Assembly: GCA_003243915.1 (NCBI GenBank)
Contig: QHCC01000003.1
Location: forward strand, 566 to 32,617
Length of the DNA: 32,052 nucleotides
Direction: 5' to 3'
DNA from: Pseudonocardiales bacterium
Lineage (GTDB): Bacteria; Actinomycetota; Actinomycetes; Mycobacteriales; Jatrophihabitantaceae
Of the stretch, positions 7,644 through 15,489 are shown in pieces. The notes below the pieces were generated by a model. The model searched no databases and had not been told where the DNA came from. It saw only the letters and a program-made list of their open reading frames with translations. Both the position numbers and the translations under genes were made by a program. Positions within the stretch are counted from its first letter, which is position 1; every line of letters begins with the position of its first letter.

Positions 7644-8259
7644 CGTCGTGAACGGTGGTCTGCCGGCTGCTGTCGAGCTTCACGTACCAGACGTGCCGAT
7701 CGAATCCCCCGAGCCCGAGCGACAGCGACTGCTCGGCGGCCATCCGGCTGTGATCGCTGCCCCCGACAGGACAGAAGTCTTCCATGGAAGTAATCAACTG
7801 GCAAGGCGGGGATCGGCGTGCTCGGTCAGCAGGTGCTAACCGGACGTCCTGCGACCCTCCCCTCGGAGCGGCCGGCCGGGCGGTCCTTCGCTGAGGACGG
7901 CCGAGCGTCCTTGCATTCGTCCGCGAAGCGCGCCATCGTAGATGTAGGCGTTCAGCTCAGCCAGCCGGTGCTGACGCTTAGGCCCGGCCGGTGCCAGTCC
8001 TGACCACCTGCCGGGCCGTTCATCGCCTCAGACAAGCCAGGCCTGCCGCGAGCGGCGGCGGCAGTGATGACCCATTCTCTCCACGAGCTGAGGCCTGTCT
8101 TCGACGCTTCGCCGGCACGCGCGCAGGTGGACGTGTGAATCACGTCGCCCGCATGTCGTCCTGAAGGCACGAACCGCCGGATCGCGTGCGGCTTCCGAAC
8201 CCGGATCAGGCCGAGTACCGACCCGCTCATCGCGACCGCGGCGAGCCGCCACCCGCGGG

Positions 8260-9111
8260 TCAGTCGACGATGAGTTCGGCGAGCACCGGCCAGTGGTCGC
8301 TGGGCAACCGGCCCAGCGGCCGGTGGTGACCGATCCAGGCTGTGCGGACCTGGATGCCGGGGCCGACGAGGACGTAGTCGATCCGGGTGCGATCGGTGGC
8401 ACCGGTGAAGGCGTGTTCGGTACCGCCAGCATCCAGGGGCAGCGCGTCGGTGTAGCCGGCGTCCGCGAGCAGGCGCAACGGCGGCGAAACCGGGTCGTCG
8501 TTGAGATCGCCAAGCACGACCCACGGGCGGTCCGGTTCCTGGTTCAGCCACTCGGCGATCAGTCCGGCGCTGCGTTCTCGCGCCACCGTGCCGTGGTGGT
8601 CGAAATGGGTGTTCGCCACGCCGAGGCCAGACGAGCCTCGGCGCAACCGGACCAGGGTCACGACGCGGGCCAGGCCGGCGTCCCAGCCTCGCGAACCTGG
8701 ACGGGTCGGCGTCGGCGAGAGCCATCGAGTCTCGCTGGACTCCACCACCCAACTGCCAGGCGGAACCAGGACGCTGGCGTGCTCGCCGCCACCGTCCGCG
8801 TCGCGGCCTGCTCCGAGGATCGTCGCAGCGGGGAATGCGCGGTACAGATCTTCGAGCTGGTCCGGGCGCACCTCCTGCAGGCCGACGATGTCGGCCGAGA
8901 ACTCACCGATCGCGGCTAGGCAGACCTCGCGGCGGCGCCGCCAGCGATTTGCTCCGTCACGTCCGCGCGAGGTACGGATGTTGAACGACGAAACTCGCAG
9001 CTGTTCGGCCAACGCTCTCCTTGCCACCGAGAAGGGGTTACGAACGCGATTTCGCCGACCGTACTCGGCGTCGGCTGGGCGCACGTAGTGGTGTTCACGG
9101 CTGATTCTCAC
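8260..9111 (-). CDS. Endonuclease/exonuclease/phosphatase (EEP) fold family protein
   Basis: The 283-aa protein shows the EEP metal-phosphoesterase motifs in order: SSFNIRTSRGRDGANRWRRR near the N-terminus, the metal-binding glutamate in DIVGLQEVRP, the NTHFDHHG segment, GDLNDDP, the RIDYVLVG segment and the C-terminal SDHWPVLAEL. These enzymes cleave phosphodiester or phosphomonoester bonds in nucleic acids, phosphoinositides or sphingomyelin; the bacterial subgroup with this layout has no firm substrate. No signal peptide is evident. It starts at GTG 9111, which overlaps the TGA of the broken upstream gene (GTGA), so it was translated as the distal gene of a minus-strand operon. Confidence 0.85.
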   Translation of the reverse strand: MRISREHHYVRPADAEYGRRNRVRNPFSVARRALAEQLRVSSFNIRTSRGRDGANRWRRRREVCLAAIGEFSADIVGLQEVRPDQLEDLYRAFPAATILGAGRDADGGGEHASVLVPPGSWVVESSETRWLSPTPTRPGSRGWDAGLARVVTLVRLRRGSSGLGVANTHFDHHGTVARERSAGLIAEWLNQEPDRPWVVLGDLNDDPVSPPLRLLADAGYTDALPLDAGGTEHAFTGATDRTRIDYVLVGPGIQVRTAWIGHHRPLGRLPSDHWPVLAELIVD

Positions 9112-9946
9112 CGGCCAAGGCCCGGTGGTGGCTGTAGGTGCGAAGGAACGGAAAGGGCCTCATCGCGGGTGGCGATGCTCTGGTCCACCGCGAGCAAGCA
9201 GAGCAACCGCACCGGCTTGCTGATATTGGCAGCGGCATGGAGCTTGTGATGCCCGTCCAGCAGGAAGTGCGCCAAGCACCAGTGAGTGCGGTCCGGCTCC
9301 TCGACGCCTGCATGCGCGACCGCCGGCTGGCAGACGTCAACGATCGACAGCGCGAGGCAGGTCGGGTTCGGCGAGCCGGCAAGTGTCAGTTCATGCTGAG
9401 TGACCCGCGTGGCGTCGTTCAGCTCGGCGGGACCATCGGGACCACGAACTCGTGCAGTTCTGCCTTATCGCCGAGGGCAGTGTCGGTAGCGCGGTAGTAG
9501 GAGGTGCGCGGGTAGTCCGGCAGTCCCCAGAACGCGTCGATGCCCTACGTGCGCGGCTGGTCCTCCGAGAAGTAGTCACCGGGCTTCATCGGGTGCACGA
9601 GACGCGGACGCACCTCGAGCAAGATCGGCAGGTAGTCGCCCTCCGGAATGACGCCCGACGCGGAGGACAGGACGTCCGGCTCGATCACGTCGATGCCGGC
9701 GTTCAACTGCTCGCTCAGGGACTCGATCGACAGCGTACGGTTGGCGCCCTCCATGCGCTGGAACAGGAAGGGGCAGGTGCCGCACCAATAGCTCAGCTCG
9801 AACGCGTGGCGTGAGTCCAGCTCGAGGTAGCGGCGCCCGCGCCAGGCGCCGTTCGGAAGCTCGCCCGTTGCGAACTGCAATGGCGACGTCGCGGAACCGA
9901 GGTGCACCACGTCGGCGGTGGCGAGAACGCGAGTGTGTCGGGTCAC
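9108..9946 (-). pseudogene. Broken gene for a conserved-looking protein of unknown function (stop codon plus frameshift)
   Basis: From GTG 9946 the frame reads well-formed protein (RYLELDSRHAFELSYWCGTC, PFLFQRMEGANRTLSIESLS) to an in-frame TAG at 9545-9547. Beyond it, in the same frame, coding character continues (GIDAFWGLPDYPRTSYYRAT, then DKAELHEFVVPMVPP). Near 9421-9430 a one-base loss moves the frame, which then reads LNDATRVTQHELTLAGSPNP, FLLDGHHKLHAAANISKPVR and on to a TGA at 9108-9110, overlapping the EEP gene start. The original product would be about 279 aa. A CxxC pair and a GHHK motif are visible, but I do not recognise the family. The TAG could be a single change of a TAC tyrosine codon. 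Confidence 0.7.
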
Positions 9947-10023
9947 GAGATGATCCTGGCCGAGGCCGCAAGCCTGATGTCACCTGACCAGGCGCAGGGT
10001 CTGCTCCGATCGGGGGCCGGCAA

Positions 10024-10671
10024 TTACCAGGTGTTGATGTGCAGCACCTCGTCGAGCGGCGCGCGCGGTGCCGGTCTGAAGCTGTCGCCGGTGTAGAAAG
10101 CGGTCGGGATGAGGGCCCCCTGGTGGATGCCAGACGGCAGGCCGAGCAGCTGCGCGACGTCTGCTTCGCGGGCGAGATGCAGGGTCGTCCACGCGGTACC
10201 GAGACCACGTGCCCGAGCCGCCAGCATGTAGCTCCACGCGGCTGGCAGCAGCGAACCCCACAGCCCTGCCTGGTTGCCGGGAGGCAATTCCACGCCCGCC
10301 CTGATGCACGGGATGACGAGCAACGGCACCTCGCCCATGTGGTCACCGAGCCACGCCACGCTCTCGCCTACCCGCCGCTGGACGGGCGCCCGCTCGGGAT
10401 CGTCGGCGAACAGCCGCGCCGCCGCCCCTCGCGACGCGAGGTACTCCTCGGTCGTCTCGCGGTAGATGTCACCGATGCGGTGACGGAGCTCGGAGTCCAC
10501 GACGACGATCCACTGCCAGCCCTGCCTGTTCGAACCCGAAGGGCCCTGCAGCGCGATCTCGAGGCATTCGCGTACGAGGTCCATCGGCACCGGACGGCTG
10601 AGATCCAGGCGCTTGCGCACGGCGCGGGTGGTCGTGAGCAGTTCGTCGGGCGAGAGCGGCACCGTCGGCAT
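10024..10671 (-). CDS. Nitroreductase family protein (FMN-dependent)
   Basis: The 215-aa protein has the family layout: N-terminal TRAVRKRLDLSRPVP with the FMN-phosphate-binding arginines, the segment QGPSGSNRQGWQWIVVVD, and the C-terminal GLGTAWTTLHLAREADVAQL preceding a PxGxxxGALIPTAFY-like core strand. Such enzymes reduce nitroaromatics, quinones or enones with NAD(P)H and FMN as homodimers. ATG 10671 gives a normal N-terminus; the frame stays open upstream but is unlike protein. A CATGAT box six bases before the ATG on the minus strand could be a -10 for a leaderless transcript. It is divergent from tmsA (80 bp between starts) and lies 77 bp upstream of the broken 9108-9946 gene. Confidence 0.85.
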   Translation of the reverse strand: MPTVPLSPDELLTTTRAVRKRLDLSRPVPMDLVRECLEIALQGPSGSNRQGWQWIVVVDSELRHRIGDIYRETTEEYLASRGAAARLFADDPERAPVQRRVGESVAWLGDHMGEVPLLVIPCIRAGVELPPGNQAGLWGSLLPAAWSYMLAARARGLGTAWTTLHLAREADVAQLLGLPSGIHQGALIPTAFYTGDSFRPAPRAPLDEVLHINTW

Positions 10672-10751
10672 GTCGCGATCATGCCAGTGGTCCGGCCCAG
10701 TGCCGGGGAGTCCCTCGGAGGCAGTACGGTTCGGGTGGGCGAAGGGGGCAC

Positions 10752-12113
10752 GTGGCATCGAAGGTCGTAGGCATGGCCGCCCATCAGCGGACTGTGGACG
10801 CGGTGCAGGCAAGTTATCGCCGCATCCCCGCCATGACGCAGCTACGCCTGGCGAAGCGGACCTCGAACCTGTTCCGCCCCCGCACCCGGACCGGCGCCGG
10901 TGTGGAGGTAGGCGACCTCGACAACGTGATCGCCGTCGATGTGCAGGCGTGCACGGCTGAGGTTCAAGGCATGTGCACCTATGAGCGCCTCGTGCAGGTG
11001 ACACTCGCGCACGGACTGATGCCCTCGGTCGTTCCCCAGCTGAAGACGATCACGCTCGGCGGCGCCGTCGCGGGACTGGGAATCGAGTCCTCCTCGCTGC
11101 GCAACGGACTGCCGCACGAATCGGTCCTGGAGATGGACATCCTTACCGGCTCCGGAGAGCTCGTCACCGCAAGCGCTGAGCAGCACAGCGACCTGTACGA
11201 GGCCTTTCCGAACTCCTACGGCAGTCTCGGTTACGCCGTGCGGTTGCGGATCCGACTCGAGCCGGTGTCCCCGTACGTCGCGCTCAGACATGTTCGCTTC
11301 CGCAGCATCGACCAGCTCACGGCCGCCGTCGACGAGGTGGGCAGGACCGGCAATTGGCAGGGCGAACAGGTCCACTTCATCGACGGGGTTGTGTTCACGC
11401 CCGCCGAGTCCTACCTCAGCCTGGGCAGCTGGTCCACGCGGGGGCAGCCGAGCGACTACACCGGGCAGCAGATCTACTACAGATCGATCCGGGATCGCGA
11501 TCGCGACTGCCTCACGGTGCACGACTACCTCTGGCGCTGGGACACCGACTGGTTCTGGTGCTCAGCCGCGTTCGGAGCCCAACATCCGGTGCTGCGCCGC
11601 CTTTGGCCCCGCCGTTACCGGCGCAGCGACGTCTACCACCGCATCCTCGGGCTGGAGAACCGTTACGGCATCGCCGCCAAGCTGGATAGCCGGCTCGGGC
11701 GGCCGGCCCGCGAGCGCGTCGTGCAAGACGTCGAGGTGCCGCTGGAGCAGACCGCGGGATTCCTGGCATGGTTCACCGATCACGTGGGTATGGCACCGGT
11801 GTGGATATGCCCATTGCGGACGCGCCAGAGTTGGCCGCTCTACCCGCTCGAGCCCGCGCGCACCTACGTCAACGTCGGCTTCTGGGGGACCGTGCCCATT
11901 CGACCGGGCTTGCGGGACGGTGACGTGAACCGGGCCGTGGAACAGGCGGTGAGCGACTTCGGCGGTCACAAGTCGCTGTACTCCGACGTGTACTACGACC
12001 CTGACACGTTCGATGCCATGTACGGCGGCGAGACGCTGCGAACTGTGAAGAAGCGATACGACCCGGAGGACAGACTCACCGGGATGTACGAGAAGGTGGT
12101 CGGTAGCCGATGA
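10752..12113 (+). CDS. tmsA: FAD-binding oxidoreductase, TmsA/BfaA-like (10-methylene fatty acyl reductase)
   Basis: The 453-aa protein has an N-terminal PCMH-type FAD domain (about residues 50-175), including GLMPSVVPQLKTITLGGAVA and the segment SYGSLGYAVRLRIRLEP, followed by a long substrate domain ending in PEDRLTGMYEKVVG. In actinomycetes such a protein encoded next to a cyclopropane-synthase-like methyltransferase makes 10-methyl branched fatty acids (tuberculostearate type): the methyltransferase adds a methylene group to oleoyl chains in phospholipid and this flavoprotein reduces it with NADPH. The start is GTG 10752, preceded by AAGGGGG at good spacing. The stop overlaps the tmsB ATG (ATGA). 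The assignment rests on the gene pair; the protein alone would only be an FAD-binding oxidoreductase. Confidence 0.8.
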   Translation: MASKVVGMAAHQRTVDAVQASYRRIPAMTQLRLAKRTSNLFRPRTRTGAGVEVGDLDNVIAVDVQACTAEVQGMCTYERLVQVTLAHGLMPSVVPQLKTITLGGAVAGLGIESSSLRNGLPHESVLEMDILTGSGELVTASAEQHSDLYEAFPNSYGSLGYAVRLRIRLEPVSPYVALRHVRFRSIDQLTAAVDEVGRTGNWQGEQVHFIDGVVFTPAESYLSLGSWSTRGQPSDYTGQQIYYRSIRDRDRDCLTVHDYLWRWDTDWFWCSAAFGAQHPVLRRLWPRRYRRSDVYHRILGLENRYGIAAKLDSRLGRPARERVVQDVEVPLEQTAGFLAWFTDHVGMAPVWICPLRTRQSWPLYPLEPARTYVNVGFWGTVPIRPGLRDGDVNRAVEQAVSDFGGHKSLYSDVYYDPDTFDAMYGGETLRTVKKRYDPEDRLTGMYEKVVGSR

Positions 12114-13369
12114 CTATTGCAGATCTGGTGCGCACAGTGAGCGACGGCGAGATCCCCATGCGGGTCGAGGCTTTCGACGGCTCGGTCGCGGGCAGCTCCG
12201 CACGTGGGCTGACGTTGAAACTGCACAACGAGCGCGGCCTGCGCTACCTGATCACCGCTCCCGGTGATCTGGGACTGGTGCGCGCTTACGTGTCGGGTGA
12301 TCTGGAACTCATCGGCACACCCCCCGGCGATCCGTACCCGGCGATGCAGGCGCTGGCGGCATGGCGTTTCCGCCGCCCCCGCGCCGGTGAACTGCCCGGC
12401 CTGCTCAAGGAGATCGGGCTTCGCAGGCTCGTGCCGCCCGAGCCGCCCGCGCAGGAGGCATTGCCCAGGATGCGGCGGGCGCTGGAGGGAATGCGCCACT
12501 CGCGTAAGCGTGACGTCGAGGCGATCAGCAAGCACTACGACGTGTCCAACGAGTTCTACGGCTATGTCCTGGGCCGGTCGATGGCCTACACCTGCGCGGT
12601 CTTCACCAAGCCCGACGTCGGCTTGGACGAGGCTCAGGAAGAGAAGTTCGATCTCGTGGCGCGCAAGCTTGCTCTCGAACCGGGGATGCGGCTGCTCGAC
12701 GTCGGCTGCGGCTGGGGCGGCATGGCGCTGCACGCGGCAAAGCACTACGGGGTGCAGGTCGTTGCGATCACGCTGTCCAAGGCGCAGGCCGACTGGGCCG
12801 CGGCGGCGGTCGAGCGCGACGGCATGGCTGGCCAGGTCCGTGTGTTGCACGGCGACTACCGTGACGCGCCAGGCTCGGCCTACGACGCGATCAGCTCGAT
12901 CGGGCTCCTCGAACACGTCGGTGTCGCGCACTACGGCCCGTACTTCAGGTTCCTCCGCGACAAATTGCGTGACGGGGGGCGGTTGCTGAACCATTGCATC
13001 ACCCGTCCCGACAACCGCTCACCGTCACACACTGGCGCGTTCATCGATCGCTACGTCTTCCCGGACGGAGAACTGACGGGCTGCGGCCGGATCATCAGCG
13101 AGGCGCAGAACGCCGGATTCGAGGTGCGCCATGAAGAGAATCTGCGCGAGCACTACGCACTCACCCTGCAGGCATGGTGCGCCAACCTGACCGCGAACTG
13201 GGATGCCTGCGTGCGCGAGGTAGGTGTCCAGACCGCGCGGGTGTGGGGCCTGTACATGGCCGGCTCGCGCTTCGGCTTCGAGACCAACAAGGTTCAGCTG
13301 CACCAGGTACTCGCGGTGAATACGCCGAGGGACGGCGACGCGTCCTTCCCGCTCCGCCAACCCTGGTGA
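12110..13369 (+). CDS. tmsB: Cyclopropane-fatty-acyl-phospholipid synthase-like methyltransferase, TmsB/BfaB-like
   Basis: This 419-aa SAM-dependent methyltransferase has the CFA-synthase architecture. An N-terminal lipid-binding region (residues about 1-130, including KLHNERGLRYLITAPGDLGL) leads to the AISKHYDVSNEFYGYVLGRS stretch and SAM motif I LLDVGCGWGGMALHAAKHYG (about 195-214). SIGLLEHVG, HCITRPDNRS and the C-terminal GFETNKVQLHQVLAVN follow. It would methylate the double bond of phospholipid oleate. Paired and overlapping with the FAD-binding gene upstream, it fits the tmsB partner of 10-methyl fatty acid synthesis better than a stand-alone cyclopropane synthase. Paired hairpins lie just after the TGA. 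Confidence 0.85.
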   Translation: MTIADLVRTVSDGEIPMRVEAFDGSVAGSSARGLTLKLHNERGLRYLITAPGDLGLVRAYVSGDLELIGTPPGDPYPAMQALAAWRFRRPRAGELPGLLKEIGLRRLVPPEPPAQEALPRMRRALEGMRHSRKRDVEAISKHYDVSNEFYGYVLGRSMAYTCAVFTKPDVGLDEAQEEKFDLVARKLALEPGMRLLDVGCGWGGMALHAAKHYGVQVVAITLSKAQADWAAAAVERDGMAGQVRVLHGDYRDAPGSAYDAISSIGLLEHVGVAHYGPYFRFLRDKLRDGGRLLNHCITRPDNRSPSHTGAFIDRYVFPDGELTGCGRIISEAQNAGFEVRHEENLREHYALTLQAWCANLTANWDACVREVGVQTARVWGLYMAGSRFGFETNKVQLHQVLAVNTPRDGDASFPLRQPW

Positions 13370-13372
13370 CCG

Positions 13373-13404
13373 CGCGAGGTCCCTCGCGGCCCGGCTCCGC
13401 GGGC
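13373..13404. terminator. Twin hairpins between convergent genes
   Basis: CGCGAG (13373-13378) pairs with CTCGCG (13383-13388) around a 4-base loop, and immediately after it GCCCG (13389-13393) pairs with CGGGC (13400-13404). The pair sits 4 bases after tmsB and about 50 bases after the end of the convergent VOC gene. It fits a U-less bidirectional terminator. Confidence 0.45.
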
Positions 13405-13451
13405 GTCGAGTTGATCCGCCTACGGGTGCCCGGCCTCGGCGCCCGCGCAGT

Positions 13452-13796
13452 CTATGGCGTCTGGACGAGCCCGACGACGTTGCCGTCGGCGTCCTGCACG
13501 GAGGCGATGAGCTTGCCGCCGCCGACATCGCTGGGCGCCTCCAGCTCCGTCGCGCCGGCTTCGAGCAGCTGCGCGACGCTGTCCTTGATGTCCGCGACGG
13601 GCCAGTAGCAGACTGGTCCGGTCATACCCTTGCTGTGACCGTTCGGATCCAGGCCGATTTCCTGGTGCTCGGTGTTGAATTGGACGTAGTAGACCTCATC
13701 CATGACTGGCTGCAGGCCCAGCAGCGTGCCGTACAGCGTCTTGGCTCGGGCCAGGTCCGTGACTGGATAGATGACGGTCTTGAGAGCAGCGCTCAC
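13452..13796 (-). CDS. VOC (glyoxalase/bleomycin-resistance fold) protein
   Basis: The 114-aa protein is a single VOC unit: the N-terminal LKTVIYPVTDLARAKTLYGT strand-helix, the LGLQPVMDEVYYVQFN strand, and the C-terminal QDADGNVVGLVQTP typical of the metal/ligand-binding end (DxDGNxxxL). Substrate cannot be assigned; VOC proteins act as dioxygenases, isomerases or drug-binding proteins. The start is GTG 13796, with GAGGAG seven bases upstream. It is divergent from the SigJ/ECF41-like sigma factor at 13881. ECF41 sigmas commonly control an adjacent gene, so this may be the sigma target. Confidence 0.85.
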   Translation of the reverse strand: MSAALKTVIYPVTDLARAKTLYGTLLGLQPVMDEVYYVQFNTEHQEIGLDPNGHSKGMTGPVCYWPVADIKDSVAQLLEAGATELEAPSDVGGGKLIASVQDADGNVVGLVQTP

Positions 13797-13841
13797 GAGT
13801 AGCTCCTCGGATGGGTGCGTCACATCGGCGGGGGTTCGCCG

Positions 13842-13855
13842 GTCATTGATATGAC
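13842..13855. promoter_or_regulatory. Palindrome GTCAT-TGAT-ATGAC between VOC and sigma genes
   Basis: A perfect 5-bp inverted repeat with a 4-base centre lies in the 84-bp intergenic space between divergent starts (13796 minus, 13881 plus). Its position suits an operator or part of overlapping promoters. No clear ECF41-type -35/-10 pair was identified by eye. Confidence 0.35.
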
Positions 13856-13880
13856 ATTTCCCGACGAAAGAATGTGACCG

Positions 13881-14756
13881 ATGGACGATCACGACTGGCT
13901 GGCCCGGAGATTCGAGGACAACCGGACCCACCTGCGGGCAGTGGCGTTTCGGATCCTCGGTTCGCGCAGCGACGCCGAGGACGCCGTCCAGGAGGCGTGG
14001 CTGAGGCTGAGCCGCTCGGACACCAGCGAGGTGGCGAACCTCGGCGGCTGGCTGACCACAGTCGTCGCGAGGGTGTCGCTGAACATGCTGCAGACGCGCA
14101 AGTCCCGGCGCGAGGAGCCTCAGGGCACGCAGCTGCCGGACGCGCTCGCAGGCCGGTCGGACACGACGCGTCCCGAGGACGAGGCGCTGCTTGCCGACTC
14201 AGTCGGCCCGGCGCTGCTCGTGATCCTGGACACCCTCGACCCAGCGGAGCGACTCGCGTTCGTGCTGCACGACATGTTCGCCGTGCCCTTCGACGACATC
14301 GCCCCCATCGTGGGCCGTTCGTCCGCGGCGGCGCGCCAGCTCGCCAGCCGGGCGCGTCGACGCGTCCAGGGAGCCGATACCCCGGCCGGGCCGGATCGCG
14401 TCCGCCAGCGAGAAATCGTGGCTGCATTCCTCGCCGCCTCGCGCAACGGCCAGTTCGACACGCTGCTCGCGCTGCTCGATCCAGAAGTCGTGCTACGAGC
14501 CGATGACGTGACCGTAAAGATGGGTGCGGCGGCAGAAGTGCTCGGTGCGCCGGCCGTTGCCGAAACGTTCTCCGGGCGGGCGCGAGCCGCGCGGCCGGTG
14601 CTCATCGATGGTGAACCCGGTGCGATGTGGGCGGTGGATGGCCGGCCCCGCGTCGTGTTCGGATTCACGATCACGGCCGGAAGGATCGTGGGCATCGACA
14701 TGATCTCCGACCCGACGATCGTGGGCGAACTCGATCTCGAGATCCTCACCGGCTGA
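13881..14756 (+). CDS. ECF RNA polymerase sigma factor with SnoaL-like C-terminal domain (SigJ/ECF41-like)
   Basis: The 291-aa protein has sigma region 2 at the N-terminus (about residues 5-75: LRAVAFRILGSRSDAEDAVQ, EAWLRLSR, LGGWLTTVVARVSLNMLQTR) and region 4 (about 110-165: LDPAERLAFVLHDMFAVPFD, DIAPIVGRSSAAARQLASRA, RRRV). The remaining ~120 residues form a SnoaL/NTF2-like fold starting at REIVAAFLAASRNGQFDTLL, as in SigJ and ECF41 factors, where the extension modulates activity in place of a classical anti-sigma factor. The group assignment is by architecture. It is divergent from a VOC gene. ATG 13881 follows a weak AAAG Shine-Dalgarno. Confidence 0.88.
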   Translation: MDDHDWLARRFEDNRTHLRAVAFRILGSRSDAEDAVQEAWLRLSRSDTSEVANLGGWLTTVVARVSLNMLQTRKSRREEPQGTQLPDALAGRSDTTRPEDEALLADSVGPALLVILDTLDPAERLAFVLHDMFAVPFDDIAPIVGRSSAAARQLASRARRRVQGADTPAGPDRVRQREIVAAFLAASRNGQFDTLLALLDPEVVLRADDVTVKMGAAAEVLGAPAVAETFSGRARAARPVLIDGEPGAMWAVDGRPRVVFGFTITAGRIVGIDMISDPTIVGELDLEILTG

Positions 14757-14883
14757 CGAGCTCGTCCCGGGCGGCGGCAATGACTGCCGCTACGGACCGG
14801 TTAAAGGGCGACACGATCGACGATCGCTACGTGATGTGACCTGAATTCTCGCGTTCACCATCCGCGGTACCGGCGGGAATGCT

Positions 14884-14889
14884 TAGGTT
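14884..14889 (+). promoter_or_regulatory. Candidate -10 box TAGGTT for a leaderless GNAT gene
   Basis: TAGGTT fits the actinobacterial TANNNT -10 and ends six bases before the GTG at 14896, placing transcription start at the start codon. No clear -35 is seen. Confidence 0.4.
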
Positions 14890-14895
14890 CCTTGT

Positions 14896-15450
14896 GTGCA
14901 TCAGGTTGAGATCTCGATCGAGGACCCGCGCAGCGAGGACGTCCGCGAGTTGCTCGGGCGCCACCTCGCGTTCGCGAATTCGCACAGCCCGCCTGAGGAC
15001 GTGCACGCTCTTGACCTAGCCGGGCTGCTCGATCCTGCTCTCACGTTCTTCAGCTTCCGCCTCGACGGTGAGCTCCTCGGGATCGGCGCGCTGAAGCAGC
15101 TTGACGCGCGCCACGCGGAGGTGAAGTCCATGCACACCGTCGAGGCGGCGCGAGGGCGAGGGATCGGCGCAGCGATGCTCGGGCACCTCATCGGCGTCGC
15201 GCGCGATCGCGGCTGTCGCCGGGTGAGCCTCGAGACAGGGTCCATGCCGGCGTTCGCCGCCGCGCGCTCGCTTTACGAGAGCGCAGGATTGCGCCCCTGC
15301 GGGCCGTTCGGCGACTACCGGCCGAGTCCGAACAGCATGTTCATGACGCTGTCGCTCGACGGCCCACCCGACGCGGATCACGGGGCCGGGGCGGCCCGCG
15401 CTGATCGCTCGCTCAACCCTCGGGTCAGGCGTCGTGCTGTCGCGCCGTGA
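14896..15450 (+). CDS. GNAT family N-acetyltransferase
   Basis: The 184-aa protein carries the acetyl-CoA-binding signature as VEAARGRGIGAAMLGHLIGV (motif A, R/QxxGxG/A), preceded by the strand AEVKSMHT and followed by SLETGSMPAFAAARSLYESA (motif B). It resembles small-molecule acetyltransferases; the substrate is unknown. The last ~25 residues after the GNAT core are Ala/Arg-rich and may not be conserved. GTG 14896 lacks a Shine-Dalgarno but has a well-placed -10 for leaderless transcription. It follows the SigJ-like gene by 139 bp on the same strand. Confidence 0.85.
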   Translation: MHQVEISIEDPRSEDVRELLGRHLAFANSHSPPEDVHALDLAGLLDPALTFFSFRLDGELLGIGALKQLDARHAEVKSMHTVEAARGRGIGAAMLGHLIGVARDRGCRRVSLETGSMPAFAAARSLYESAGLRPCGPFGDYRPSPNSMFMTLSLDGPPDADHGAGAARADRSLNPRVRRRAVAP

Positions 15451-15489
15451 TGCCCCGTTGGCGAACGGTGTGGGCTGACCGGTCATGAT

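Larger units (their letters stand above)
7007..8259. other. Gene-poor stretch with remnants and hairpins
   Basis: No convincing intact gene is seen here on either strand. Open frames are low-complexity and overlap each other. A minus-strand frame at 7952-8230 (start ATG 8230) directly follows the EEP-fold gene and could encode 92 aa, but I recognise nothing in it. Another minus-strand frame starts at 7794 and runs through the hairpin at 7608-7643. A short transposase-like stretch near 7024-7197 and two strong hairpins suggest decayed mobile DNA. Confidence 0.5.

Noticed and set aside
7315-7797. Minus-strand open frame of 160 codons in the gene-poor region
   Set aside because: It runs straight through a perfect 14-bp hairpin and overlaps other frames; no family recognised. 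It may hold a fragment of a former gene but cannot be supported.
7952-8230. Minus-strand frame of 92 codons downstream of the EEP gene
   Set aside because: Start and position are plausible, but the product shows no recognisable or well-ordered sequence and codon-position bias is weak.
4611-8259. Second copy of the tRNA-Val 3' end (att site) for an island
   Set aside because: No repeat of the T-arm/acceptor sequence was found by eye; a computed search would be needed.
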